From positions 1 through 10,184 of the forward strand of contig JAKFFO010000030.1 of assembly GCA_036675035.1 (NCBI GenBank): a stretch of DNA of 10,184 nucleotides, in the 5' to 3' direction. The position numbers and the translations under genes were made by a program. The first letter of the stretch is position 1; every line of letters starts with the position of its first letter. Below are positions 1-5,500 of this stretch, piece after piece. The notes beneath the pieces are model-generated. The model saw nothing but the letters and a program-made list of their open reading frames with translations, did not search any database and was not told the origin of the DNA. This DNA is from MESE01 sp036675035 (GTDB taxonomy: Bacteria; Pseudomonadota; Gammaproteobacteria; Burkholderiales; Burkholderiaceae_D).

Positions 1-236
1 CTGCAATATTGCGAATGGTATCGGCGATTGAAGACACGGTGCGCGGCCTGCTGGCGGATGCCGGCGTCGACAGGGCCGCTGTGGACACCATATTTTTTAC
101 CGGCGGATCGAGCGCGGTACCTTTGCTGCGCAAGAGAATCGCGACGATGATGCCGGACGCGCGGCAGGTGGAAGGCGATCTGTTCGGCAGCATCGGGGCC
201 GGATTGGCGCTGGATGCCGTCAGGAGATTTGGTTAG
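1..236 (+). CDS. Hsp70-family chaperone, YegD-like, C-terminal fragment
   Basis: The frame is open from the left edge of the window and closes with TAG at 234-236, so only about 77 C-terminal residues are seen. They carry the last part of an actin/Hsp70-type ATPase fold: a TGGSSAVPLLRKRI stretch (the adenosine-binding loop, usually GGSS/GGxS followed by P) and then DLFGSIGAGLALDA, which in YegD-like proteins closes the nucleotide-binding domain. The protein ends right after this element, so it lacks the DnaK substrate-binding domain. That is typical of the short YegD branch rather than of DnaK or HscA. The role of YegD proteins is poorly known; an ATP-dependent chaperone-like function is assumed from the fold. 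A TTG at position 9 is not the start, because the fold requires several hundred residues upstream. The family call is fairly secure; the subfamily is an inference from the C-terminus alone. Confidence 0.8.
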   Translation, partial: AILRMVSAIEDTVRGLLADAGVDRAAVDTIFFTGGSSAVPLLRKRIATMMPDARQVEGDLFGSIGAGLALDAVRRFG

Positions 237-281
237 GAAAGAGGAATCGGAACAGCGGCGCGACCGGAATTTTTCAAACCG

Positions 282-311
282 GCATTGATCTGCCGCCAGA
301 TCGATCAATGC
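282..311. repeat. 9-bp inverted repeat (hairpin) downstream of the Hsp70-like gene
   Basis: GCATTGATC (282-290) and GATCAATGC (303-311) are perfect reverse complements separated by 12 nt. A competing 6-bp hairpin, GATCTG/CAGATC (287-292 and 297-302), overlaps the inner part, so two mutually exclusive foldings are possible. No T-run follows directly, so on its own it is not a classical terminator. It may stabilise the 3' end of the upstream mRNA, or act together with the terminator 30 nt further on. Confidence 0.45.
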
Positions 312-331
312 ATCTCATTGCCGCATCGATC

Positions 332-366
332 AAAAAAAACGCCCCGAGCTGTTCGGGGCGTTTTTT
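332..366. terminator. Bidirectional intrinsic terminator
   Basis: A perfect 8-bp GC-rich stem, CGCCCCGA (340-347) with TCGGGGCG (353-360), encloses a 5-nt loop. It is preceded by eight A (332-339) and followed by six T (361-366). Read on either strand it gives a stable hairpin followed by a U-tract. It therefore can end both the plus-strand Hsp70-like transcript and the minus-strand HU transcript, whose stop codon lies only 15 bp away. Confidence 0.93.
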
Positions 367-381
367 ATCGGGTCTGCTGAA

Positions 382-666
382 TTAACCCTTGAACTTCTTG
401 ACTGCTTCCTTGAGTGTCGGCGACGGCTTGAAGCGCACCGACTTGGATGCCTTGATCTTGAGCGTTGCGCCGGTTTGCGGATTGCGGCCAGTGCGTGCAG
501 CACGCGAGGTTACCGTGAAGGTACCGAAGCCGGCGACGGAAGCGCGACCCTCTTTCTTGAGGTCGTTTCCAAGTACTGCGAACACTTCGTCCATTGCAGT
601 CTTCGCTTGCGTCTTGGTGATATCCGCCTTGGCGGCAAGATGGTCGATCAATTCTGCTTTGTTCAT
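382..666 (-). CDS. hup: HU-family DNA-binding nucleoid protein
   Basis: This 94-residue basic protein is a full-length HU, close to the usual 90 aa. It is a dimeric, sequence-non-specific DNA-bending protein of the nucleoid. The start MNKAELIDHLAAKADITKTQ is the canonical N-terminal helix pair. The centre has GFGTFTV, and the flexible DNA-binding arm carries RTGRNPQTG (about residues 58-66), whose proline (P63) intercalates into DNA. The C-terminal part, KASKSVRFKPSPTLKEAV, is typical, with a slightly longer lysine-rich tail (KKFKG). The start is fixed by a good ribosome binding site AGGAGAG (674-680 on the minus strand) 7 nt upstream of ATG. It appears to be a single-gene unit, ending at the bidirectional terminator. 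Whether it is the HU-alpha or HU-beta orthologue cannot be decided. IHF is less likely because the sequence follows the HU consensus throughout. Confidence 0.97.
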   Translation of the reverse strand: MNKAELIDHLAAKADITKTQAKTAMDEVFAVLGNDLKKEGRASVAGFGTFTVTSRAARTGRNPQTGATLKIKASKSVRFKPSPTLKEAVKKFKG

Positions 667-707
667 ATAACTACTCTCCTGGCAAACGCCATTTCTGGCA
701 AAACGGT

Positions 708-736
708 ATCTTAAGCAAAAATTCGCGAATCTCCAA
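708..736 (-). promoter_or_regulatory. Candidate sigma-70 promoter of the HU gene
   Basis: On the minus strand, TTGGAG (731-736) and TAAGAT (708-713) are separated by exactly 17 bp. They match the -35 consensus at 3 of 6 positions and the -10 consensus at 4 of 6. Transcription would start near 700 and give a leader of about 35 nt that includes the ribosome binding site. This is seen by eye only. Confidence 0.4.
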
Positions 737-923
737 CCCTATGCGGCAAGAACACCACGCATGAGGCTGCGGAACACCGGATATGGCGCGGGCAGCGCGG
801 CGCTGGTCGCGACCGAATCGCCCGTATTCTCACAGAATTATCGGCGTCGACCGCGTATGCACCAACAGAGAGTACCGCAACAGCAAGGCTTTCATGAAAT
901 CCAATCTGTCCGGATAACGCGCT

Positions 924-944
924 GCGCCCGGCGCCCGGCGCCTG
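924..944. repeat. Short GC-rich tandem repeat, three 7-bp units
   Basis: Three consecutive heptamers, GCGCCCG, GCGCCCG and GCGCCTG, occur, followed by related GCGCGG and CCTGGCG sequence to about 957. It lies in non-coding DNA, so slippage here would not disturb a gene. No function is apparent. Confidence 0.5.
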
Positions 945-1006
945 GCGCGGCCTGGCGTATCGATTCGAGATCGAAGCCGGATATGGGTTCTGCCACATCG
1001 TCGCAA

Positions 1007-1036
1007 TTGGCACGGCCATGCAAATGGAGTTACCCT
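1007..1036 (+). promoter_or_regulatory. Weak candidate promoter for the 66-aa gene
   Basis: TTGGCA (1007-1012, 5 of 6 matches to the -35 consensus) is followed after 18 bp by TACCCT (1031-1036, only 3 of 6). It would give a leader of about 70 nt that contains the AGCCGATACGC direct repeat. Tentative. Confidence 0.22.
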
Positions 1037-1060
1037 GTCGATGAATGATCAATGGGCCAA

Positions 1061-1088
1061 AGCCGATACGCGATAGCCGATACGCAGC
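1061..1088. repeat. Imperfect tandem direct repeat AGCCGATACGC in a leader region
   Basis: AGCCGATACGCGAT (1061-1074) is followed immediately by AGCCGATACGCAGC (1075-1088). The first 11 bases are identical, giving a 14-bp period. The repeat lies 24 bp before the start codon of the 66-aa gene, so it could be a regulator half-site pair or a chance duplication. Confidence 0.5.
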
Positions 1089-1111
1089 AGGCAATACAAA
1101 AGGTGAACACG

Positions 1112-1312
1112 ATGGCAAAGAAAGACAAGCCGGACCCGGAAACAGTTGCGCTGATAAACTGGTGCACGGAGGTGGAAGGTTTTCTGGTTGCGGGCGGTGC
1201 GACGCTGGCACAGGCGCAGGAGCATATCGAGGAACAGGTCGAATGGTTTACCGACATGTTCTATGAGGGATTGACCCCCGAACAGGCGGCAAAGGCCGCA
1301 TTGAACGATTGA
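1112..1312 (+). CDS. Small conserved-looking hypothetical protein, 66 aa
   Basis: The protein starts MAKKDKPDPETVALINWC and ends LTPEQAAKAALND. I do not recognise a named family. It is acidic, soluble and looks all-helical: a first helix around TVALINWCTEVEGFLV, a second around TLAQAQEHIEEQVEWFTDMFYEG rich in Glu/Gln and aromatics, and a short helix starting at a typical N-cap, LTPEQAAKAAL. There is no signal peptide, membrane segment or metal-binding cluster. The start at 1112 is preferred over an in-frame ATG 60 bp upstream, because AAAAGGTG (about 1098-1104) gives a ribosome binding site 7-8 nt before it and the upstream extension lies in the direct repeat. It converges with the DUF3820 gene, with 31 bp between stops. 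The composition is protein-like, so I believe it is real; the function is unknown. Confidence 0.75.
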   Translation: MAKKDKPDPETVALINWCTEVEGFLVAGGATLAQAQEHIEEQVEWFTDMFYEGLTPEQAAKAALND

Positions 1313-1343
1313 GCGGTTGCCCCGACGCGGGCGCGGCGCTGTA

Positions 1344-1556
1344 CTACCGTGCGCGCAGCGGATCGAGCAGGTGCCTCAGATTGTTGTGATCCAGTTCGTA
1401 CATCAGTGCAAGCAGCCGGCCGATCTCATTCTTTGGAAAACCCTCGCGCGCGAACCAGCCCAGGTAATGTCCGGGCAGATCCGCGATCAGTCGCCCCTTG
1501 TACTTCCCGAAAGGCATTTCGCGGCTGACTAAGAGTTGCAGGTGGTCCGGGCTCAT
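1344..1556 (-). CDS. DUF3820 family small protein
   Basis: This 70-aa protein carries the signature of the DUF3820 family: MPFGKYKGRLIADLP (about residues 14-28), then YLGWFAREGFPKNEIGRLLALMYEL and a closing LLDPLR. Family members are described only as putative quorum-sensing-regulated or virulence-associated factors, and no biochemical activity is established to my knowledge. The gene starts 45 nt after the stop of the YeiH-type gene on the same strand, so the two are probably co-transcribed. No Shine-Dalgarno sequence is visible before ATG 1556-1554. Its frame is the same as that of the upstream yeiH gene, with no other stop between the yeiH TAA and this ATG. Translation by re-initiation after yeiH is therefore a reasonable guess. 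The family call is strong; the role is unknown. Confidence 0.88.
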   Translation of the reverse strand: MSPDHLQLLVSREMPFGKYKGRLIADLPGHYLGWFAREGFPKNEIGRLLALMYELDHNNLRHLLDPLRAR

Positions 1557-1601
1557 GATCGATCGGCACGTCGCGCGCGAGGCTTGTTGCTGCGCGGACC
1601 T

Positions 1602-2666
1602 TTAGACAAAGAGGACCAGCGCCGTCAGCACCAGCAGCGCAATCCACACCGTTTCGCCGACCAGCATCAAAACCGGCCGCCACCCGAGCGAGGCCAGTGA
1701 TTGAAACGATGTCTTCACGCCCAGCGCGGCGATCGCGATCACGAGGCAGGCGCGCGATGCCGAATTGATCCATTCCGATGCTGCGGGCGGGATCAGATGA
1801 AAACTGTTCGCCAGCAACAGCCAGATGAACCCGATCAGGAAAAACGGCACCAGCGGCGTGCTGTTGAACTGCGTCACCCCGTTCCGGCTTGTGTACAGTA
1901 TCGCGATGATCACGACTGCCGGCACCAGGCAGGCGACGCGCATCAGTTTGACCAGCGTGGCCACGTCCCCGGCATGATTCGATATCAGGTATCCGGCCCC
2001 GACCACTTGTGCAACGTCGTGGATGGTGCCGCCGATGAAGATGCCTGCAGCGGTGGCATCGAGTCCGAAAAAATGAACCAGCACCGGATAAGAGATCATT
2101 GCAAGCGTCGATAATGACGTCACGCCGACCACGGTAAGAAGAGTGAATTGTTCATTCTCTTTCGTCTGCGGCAATACGGCGGAAATCGCCATCGCGGCAG
2201 AAGCGCCGCAAATGGCGACCGCCCCGCCGGACAGAATTCCTTCGCTTCGGGTACGCCCCAGGAGCATCGCGATTCCGCAGCCGACCAGAATGGTCGATGC
2301 GACCGCGGCCAGCACAATGGCCACCGGCGCGATGCCGAGCGTCGCAACCTGATCGAAGGTAATGCGCGCGCCCAGCAATGCCACGCCGGTCCGCAGCAGG
2401 GTCTTGGTGCAAAACTCGATTCCCGGCGCGCACCTCGGATCGTCCGACAGAAAGTGGAATGCCAGCCCGAAAAAAAGAGCGTACAGCAGTTGCGGCCCGC
2501 CATAGGCGGTGGAGACGAAAGTCGCAGCCAGGCCGATGACAATGCCGATTGCCAGGCCGGGCCAGATGCGCAACAACGATTCGGGATGTAAAGCAGCCAG
2601 AAATTTGGCGACACCGCTTTTCGGCAGCAGCAGCGAAAGATAATTTTTCTTGCTCATGGAATTCAT
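1602..2666 (-). CDS. yeiH: YeiH/UPF0324 family integral membrane protein, putative sulfate exporter family
   Basis: About 354 residues with roughly ten hydrophobic segments, matching the usual length of UPF0324 (Cons_hypoth698) proteins. Family hallmarks are LRTGVALLGARITFDQV, then SGGAVAICGASAAMAISAV and GGTIHDVAQVVGAGY, with the polar ICGASA and HDVAQVV stretches probably lining the transport path. The C-terminal SRACLVIAIAALGVKTSF repeats the N-terminal motif, suggesting an internal inverted-repeat fold. It sits in the inner membrane and is annotated in the family as a putative sulfate exporter; the substrate is not proven. In many bacteria yeiH is next to a LysR regulator (YeiE), but here the divergent neighbour is arfB and no LysR gene is visible. 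The start is uncertain: in-frame ATGs exist at 2693, 2666 and 2654 and none has a good ribosome binding site. I chose 2666 (MNSMSKKN) because the upstream extension overlaps an inverted repeat. Confidence 0.92.
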   Translation of the reverse strand: MNSMSKKNYLSLLLPKSGVAKFLAALHPESLLRIWPGLAIGIVIGLAATFVSTAYGGPQLLYALFFGLAFHFLSDDPRCAPGIEFCTKTLLRTGVALLGARITFDQVATLGIAPVAIVLAAVASTILVGCGIAMLLGRTRSEGILSGGAVAICGASAAMAISAVLPQTKENEQFTLLTVVGVTSLSTLAMISYPVLVHFFGLDATAAGIFIGGTIHDVAQVVGAGYLISNHAGDVATLVKLMRVACLVPAVVIIAILYTSRNGVTQFNSTPLVPFFLIGFIWLLLANSFHLIPPAASEWINSASRACLVIAIAALGVKTSFQSLASLGWRPVLMLVGETVWIALLVLTALVLFV

Positions 2667-2671
2667 AACAA

Positions 2672-2706
2672 ATGTTCGACGCAGGCGGCGCATGATTGTC
2701 GAACAT
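2672..2706. promoter_or_regulatory. 9-bp inverted repeat at the 5' end of yeiH, candidate operator or mRNA hairpin
   Basis: ATGTTCGAC (2672-2680) and GTCGAACAT (2698-2706) are perfect reverse complements separated by 17 bp. The repeat ends just before the preferred yeiH start (2666) and encloses the alternative upstream start (2693). The spacing suits either an operator with half-sites about 2.5 helical turns apart or a leader hairpin. Confidence 0.5.
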
Positions 2707-2742
2707 GCAACTTCAGGAACCGGGAGCTGGCAATTATCCCAT

Positions 2743-2758
2743 GCCGCAACATTTACAA
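2743..2758 (-). promoter_or_regulatory. Poor candidate -35 region upstream of yeiH
   Basis: On the minus strand TTGTAA (2753-2758) is followed after 14-16 bp by a GGATAATTG stretch that resembles a -10 element. The spacing is shorter than ideal for the better hexamer, GATAAT. It lies 35-90 bp upstream of the yeiH start candidates and upstream of the inverted repeat, which is the expected place. The location is suggestive but the match is weak. Confidence 0.2.
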
Positions 2759-2796
2759 CTGACGATCGGTACGTCGGGCAGGCATATTCAAGCCAG

Positions 2797-2825
2797 CTGG
2801 CCGCGTCGCCTTATGGCGATAAAAT
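2797..2825 (+). promoter_or_regulatory. Candidate promoter of arfB
   Basis: TAAAAT (2820-2825) matches the -10 consensus at 5 of 6 positions. CTGGCC (2797-2802), a poor -35, lies exactly 17 bp upstream. Transcription would begin around 2832, so the leader would be only about 20 nt and would contain AAAGGA (2841-2846). If true, any start codon must lie after 2840, which supports a non-standard arfB start. Confidence 0.35.
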
Positions 2826-2840
2826 GGCTGCCATTCGGAT

Positions 2841-2846
2841 AAAGGA
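2841..2846 (+). promoter_or_regulatory. Ribosome binding site that points to a rare arfB start codon
   Basis: AAAGGA overlaps the in-frame TAA (2840-2842) and lies 5 nt before ATC 2852, 8 nt before ATT 2855 and 11 nt before CTG 2858. No Shine-Dalgarno-like sequence precedes the downstream GTG at 2930, where the sequence is GGGCGGTCAAAAC and encodes the active site. This favours initiation at 2852 or 2855. Confidence 0.45.
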
Positions 2847-2851
2847 TCAAC

Positions 2852-3256
2852 ATCATTCTGCCGCCGACCATTCCCGCGAGCGAAATCGAGTTCAGCGCAA
2901 TTCGTGCCCAAGGTGCGGGCGGTCAAAACGTGAACAAGGTTTCCAGCGCGATCCATTTGCGCTTCGACATTCGCGCATCGTCGCTGCCCGAATACCTCAA
3001 GGAACGGCTGCTGCGGCTGAACGACCAGCGCATCAGCAAGGAAGGTGTCATTATCATCAAGGCCCAGGCACACCGCAGCCAGGAAAAAAACAAGGAAGAA
3101 GCGTTGCAGCGTCTGCATGAAATGGTGGCAAGCGTCGCAGTTGTGCCGCTTGCACGCCGACCTACGAAACCGACCCGCAGTTCGCAAAAAAAGCGTGTCG
3201 ATGAAAAAATCAACCGGGGCCGGATCAAATCGATGCGCGGGAAAATATCGGACTAA
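2852..3256 (+). CDS. arfB: Alternative ribosome-rescue factor / peptidyl-tRNA hydrolase ArfB (YaeJ), non-standard start
   Basis: ArfB hydrolyses peptidyl-tRNA on ribosomes stalled at the 3' end of broken mRNAs. The N-terminal release-factor-like domain is clear: SEIEFSAIRAQGAGGQNVNKVSSAIHLRFDIRASSLPEY, read in pieces from 2879 to about 3000. It has the catalytic GGQ at 2918-2926 and the family's RAQGAGGQ and HLRFD motifs. The C-terminal tail (ARRPTKPTR, then KKR and MRGK) is the basic helix that enters the empty mRNA channel. Length from 2852 is 134 aa, close to the 140 aa of E. coli YaeJ. The oddity is the start. The frame is closed by TAA at 2840-2842, and the only codons between that stop and GGQ are ATC (2846, 2852), ATT (2855), CTG (2858) and similar. 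The first GTG (2930) lies after GGQ and would remove the active site. AAAGGA (2841-2846) is well placed for ATC 2852 or ATT 2855. The start is therefore an inference; a mutated ATG or sequence error is the alternative. Confidence 0.88.
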   Translation: MILPPTIPASEIEFSAIRAQGAGGQNVNKVSSAIHLRFDIRASSLPEYLKERLLRLNDQRISKEGVIIIKAQAHRSQEKNKEEALQRLHEMVASVAVVPLARRPTKPTRSSQKKRVDEKINRGRIKSMRGKISD

Positions 3257-3356
3257 TGCCGCGACTGTCGGCTGGAAAGGCTCGATCGGTTCGTGCATCG
3301 ATCGGAAGCGCTAGGTCGCTTGCCTTTCATCTGAGCCGCTTGCGCGGCACAAGAAA

Positions 3357-3386
3357 TTGCTCCTATGCCGCTGGCAGGTGTAGAGT
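3357..3386 (+). promoter_or_regulatory. Candidate promoter of the DUF3095 gene
   Basis: TTGCTC (3357-3362, 3 of 6 matches) and TAGAGT (3381-3386, 4 of 6 matches) are 18 bp apart. This pair would place transcription start near 3393 and give a leader of about 65 nt. The rest of the 200-bp gap between arfB and this gene shows only a CGATCG repeat pair (3283-3288, 3299-3304) and no clear terminator. Confidence 0.3.
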
Positions 3387-3458
3387 GCGAAACATTATCA
3401 TCCATCAATTCGGCAATCCAGTACCCACGCACATTGTTCCATTTTTCAGATCGCACTC

Positions 3459-4661
3459 ATGTCCAAGCCCGATATCGAGTCTCTTAACTTCTACCGCGAC
3501 GTGCCGGCGCTGCTGTCCTTTGCCGACGCAACCGACGGCCGCATGCATGTCGATGTGCCGGGCGATTGGTGGATCGTCATTGCCGATGTGGCCGGCTCTA
3601 CGCAAGCAATAGAGAAAGGCGCATACAAGGATGTCAATACCGTCGGCGTGGCCTGCATCGCGGCAGTAATGAATGTCGATCGCGATATCGATCTGCCGTT
3701 CGTCTTCGGCGGAGACGGCGCGACGTTTGCGGTGCCGGAGGTGCTGCGCGAACGAGTGATAATTGCACTACGTGGTGCGCAGCAGCTGGCGCGAAAAAGT
3801 TTCGGTCTGGAGTTGCGGGCGGGGCTGATCCGAATTGGCGAGTTGACCGGCCATGGGCATCCGGTGCGGTTGGGGAAAGTGCAAATGTCACCGTATGTGA
3901 TGCAGCCGGTGTTGTCAGGGCGTGGCTGGGACGAAGCAGAGCGGCGCGTCAAGACAACTGGTTCTGTTGGTGTGATTCATGTCGAGGGAAATGGTCCGAC
4001 CGACGTCAGCTTCGATGGTTTCGAATGCCGGTGGCAGGGAGTGCCGAGCTTCAATGACCACAAGCTATCATTGCTGATTGCCGCGATTGCGCCGAGTGCC
4101 GAAATCAATCTCGACACCTATCAACGGGTGTTCGACCGGATTCAATCGATCTATGGAGATGTGGCGCAATATCATCCTCTGCGCGTTAACCACATGCAGA
4201 TGACATTCCATCCGCGTCTGCTGTCGCATGAGTGGCGCGTACGCACGGCACAACTCCGCATCTGGCAGCGTGGTGCATATTTCATGCGGATGATGTTCCA
4301 AAATCTGGCCGGCATCGTGCTGTTTGCACGCAATGCCGATACTGAAACGGTGCAGTGGAGCCGTTACCGCGACGACATGGTGAGCAACTCAGATTTTCGC
4401 AAGTTCGATGGCATGCTGCGCATGCTCATCGATGGCAGCGATGCGCAAGCTGCGCAACTGGAGCGATTTCTGGAAGCCGAATTTCACACCGGCCTGCTTG
4501 CATATGGAATGCACAAATCGCGCGAAGCGATGGTGACCTGCATTGTGCAGTCCCATAACGGCAATCATCAGCATTTTGTCGACGGCAGCGATGGCGGTTA
4601 TACGCTGGCCGCGAAGGAATTGAAACGCCGTCTGGCGGAGAGTGCCGGGTCGCGACAATAA
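3459..4661 (+). CDS. DUF3095 family protein with cyclase/GGDEF-like catalytic-site motifs
   Basis: This 400-aa soluble protein matches the DUF3095 family in length and motifs. The N-terminal half looks like a class III nucleotide cyclase or related palm fold: a hydrophobic strand ending in IADVAGSTQAIEKG (D43), then LPFVFGGDGATFAVP (D86 in GGDG), then an ELRAGLIRIGEL strand. The two aspartates are 43 residues apart, close to the spacing of the two metal-binding aspartates in class III adenylate cyclases, and DVAGST resembles the DIxGFT motif of that family. Whether it makes a cyclic nucleotide is not known. The C-terminal half (about 215-400) is helical, rich in Arg, Met and Trp, with no membrane segment. 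The ATG start has no strong Shine-Dalgarno sequence but fits the conserved MSKPDIESLNFYRDVPALLS beginning. It is followed on the same strand by the esterase gene 95 bp away, possibly as an independent unit. Confidence 0.85.
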   Translation: MSKPDIESLNFYRDVPALLSFADATDGRMHVDVPGDWWIVIADVAGSTQAIEKGAYKDVNTVGVACIAAVMNVDRDIDLPFVFGGDGATFAVPEVLRERVIIALRGAQQLARKSFGLELRAGLIRIGELTGHGHPVRLGKVQMSPYVMQPVLSGRGWDEAERRVKTTGSVGVIHVEGNGPTDVSFDGFECRWQGVPSFNDHKLSLLIAAIAPSAEINLDTYQRVFDRIQSIYGDVAQYHPLRVNHMQMTFHPRLLSHEWRVRTAQLRIWQRGAYFMRMMFQNLAGIVLFARNADTETVQWSRYRDDMVSNSDFRKFDGMLRMLIDGSDAQAAQLERFLEAEFHTGLLAYGMHKSREAMVTCIVQSHNGNHQHFVDGSDGGYTLAAKELKRRLAESAGSRQ

Positions 4662-4756
4662 TATCCGACGCGTCCTCGAGTGGCAGCAAATCCATGGCGC
4701 CGTTGTTCAGCACGAAAGTATCAAAACTACCGATCCACGCTTTTCATGACTCGAAC

Positions 4757-5392
4757 ATGCCAATCAAACTACACCGCACCTTCCTGATCTTACTTCTTTC
4801 GTTTTCGCTTTTCGGATGCAAGGATGCACCAAAGTATCAACCTTTGCCTGCGGGTACGGCGGTACTTGCTTTTGGCGATAGCGTAACCCATGGAACGGGC
4901 GCCGGGCCGGGCCAGGATTACCCGGCGCATCTGGCGCAGCGCAGCGGATGGAAAATCACCAACGCCGGTATACCTGGCGACACGGCCGCCGGTGCGACTG
5001 AGCGTATAGATCGGCTGTTGAAAACGGCGAATCCGGCAATGGTGATCGTTGAGCTGGGCGGAAATGACTTCCTGCGGCGCCGTGCGGCAAGCGAGGTCAA
5101 GGAAGATTTGCGTGGCATTCTCCGCACGGTAAAAGACTCCGGCGCAGTCCCGGTGCTGGTTGCGGTGCCGCAGCTGGCCATCGTGCTGGTCGGCGGTTTA
5201 TCCGATGCGGAAATCTATGCCGAACTGGCAGGCGAAGAAAATGTGCTGCTGGTCGAGGATATTTTTTCCGAAGTGCTGTCGGATGCTGCGTTGCGAGCCG
5301 ATCGGATTCATCCCAATGCCGAAGGTTATCGCCGCCTCGCGGACGGGATTGCAAAGGCGCTGTCCGACGCCGGCCTGCTTATGCCTCGTTGA
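4757..5392 (+). CDS. GDSL/SGNH-family arylesterase or acyl-CoA thioesterase I-like lipoprotein
   Basis: A secreted hydrolase of the TesA/EstA type that cleaves short-chain acyl or aryl esters and thioesters. From ATG 4757 (211 aa) it begins with KLHR and a hydrophobic stretch ending in LFGC, a plausible lipobox with Cys21 as the lipidated residue. The +2 residue is Lys, so outer-membrane sorting is expected. The SGNH blocks are all present: FGDSVTHG (catalytic Ser42), NAGIPGDT (oxyanion Gly71), GGNDFLRR (Asn103) and DRIHPNAEGY (Asp182 and His185). The in-frame ATG at 4694 would put 21 extra residues before the signal peptide, so 4757 is preferred, although neither start has a strong ribosome binding site. 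E. coli TesA is soluble and periplasmic; the lipobox makes this a membrane-anchored variant. It converges with the TetR-type regulator (108 bp between stops) with no clear terminator in the gap. Confidence 0.9.
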   Translation: MPIKLHRTFLILLLSFSLFGCKDAPKYQPLPAGTAVLAFGDSVTHGTGAGPGQDYPAHLAQRSGWKITNAGIPGDTAAGATERIDRLLKTANPAMVIVELGGNDFLRRRAASEVKEDLRGILRTVKDSGAVPVLVAVPQLAIVLVGGLSDAEIYAELAGEENVLLVEDIFSEVLSDAALRADRIHPNAEGYRRLADGIAKALSDAGLLMPR

Positions 5393-5500
5393 AAACCGTT
5401 TCGCCGGCTTTTCATGTTAATCGAGTCTGGAGCTCTCCCGTCATCGATGACACCGATCGTGTTCTGCGACGATGCTGGATTTGACTGATTCTTCAAAGTT

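Larger units (their letters stand above)
737..1111. other. Intergenic stretch without a convincing gene
   Basis: Between the HU promoter and the small gene at 1112 I see no ORF with protein-like composition. Frames open on both strands here give arginine/cysteine/serine-rich translations typical of chance reading in GC-rich DNA. The stretch contains a short GC-rich tandem repeat (924-944), a 14-bp-spaced direct repeat (1061-1088) and a weak promoter-like pair (1007-1036). A small RNA cannot be excluded but nothing specific supports one. Confidence 0.5.

Noticed and set aside
924..957. GC-rich heptamer repeats as a CRISPR-like or structured RNA element
   Set aside because: Units are adjacent without spacers and only three copies long; it is simple-sequence expansion at most.
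711..1211. Minus-strand frame of 166 codons
   Set aside because: The translation is rich in Pro, Arg, Ser and Cys without any domain pattern, it overlaps the HU promoter and the well-supported 66-aa gene, and it has no ribosome binding site.
2650..3120. Plus-strand frame with ATG at 2824 as a possible arfB start by frameshift
   Set aside because: The frame gives an Arg/Gln-rich translation, and joining it to arfB needs a frameshift for which no slippery sequence is seen. A rare start codon is simpler, though an assembly indel would make this relevant.
3283..3304. CGATCG repeat pair after arfB as a terminator
   Set aside because: The stem is only 6 bp, the loop is 10 nt, and no T-run follows; GATC-rich words are common in this window.
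5393..5500. Terminator between the convergent esterase and regulator genes
   Set aside because: Only short stems are present (for example CTGATT/AATCAG at 5485-5508, partly inside the regulator gene), with no U-tract.
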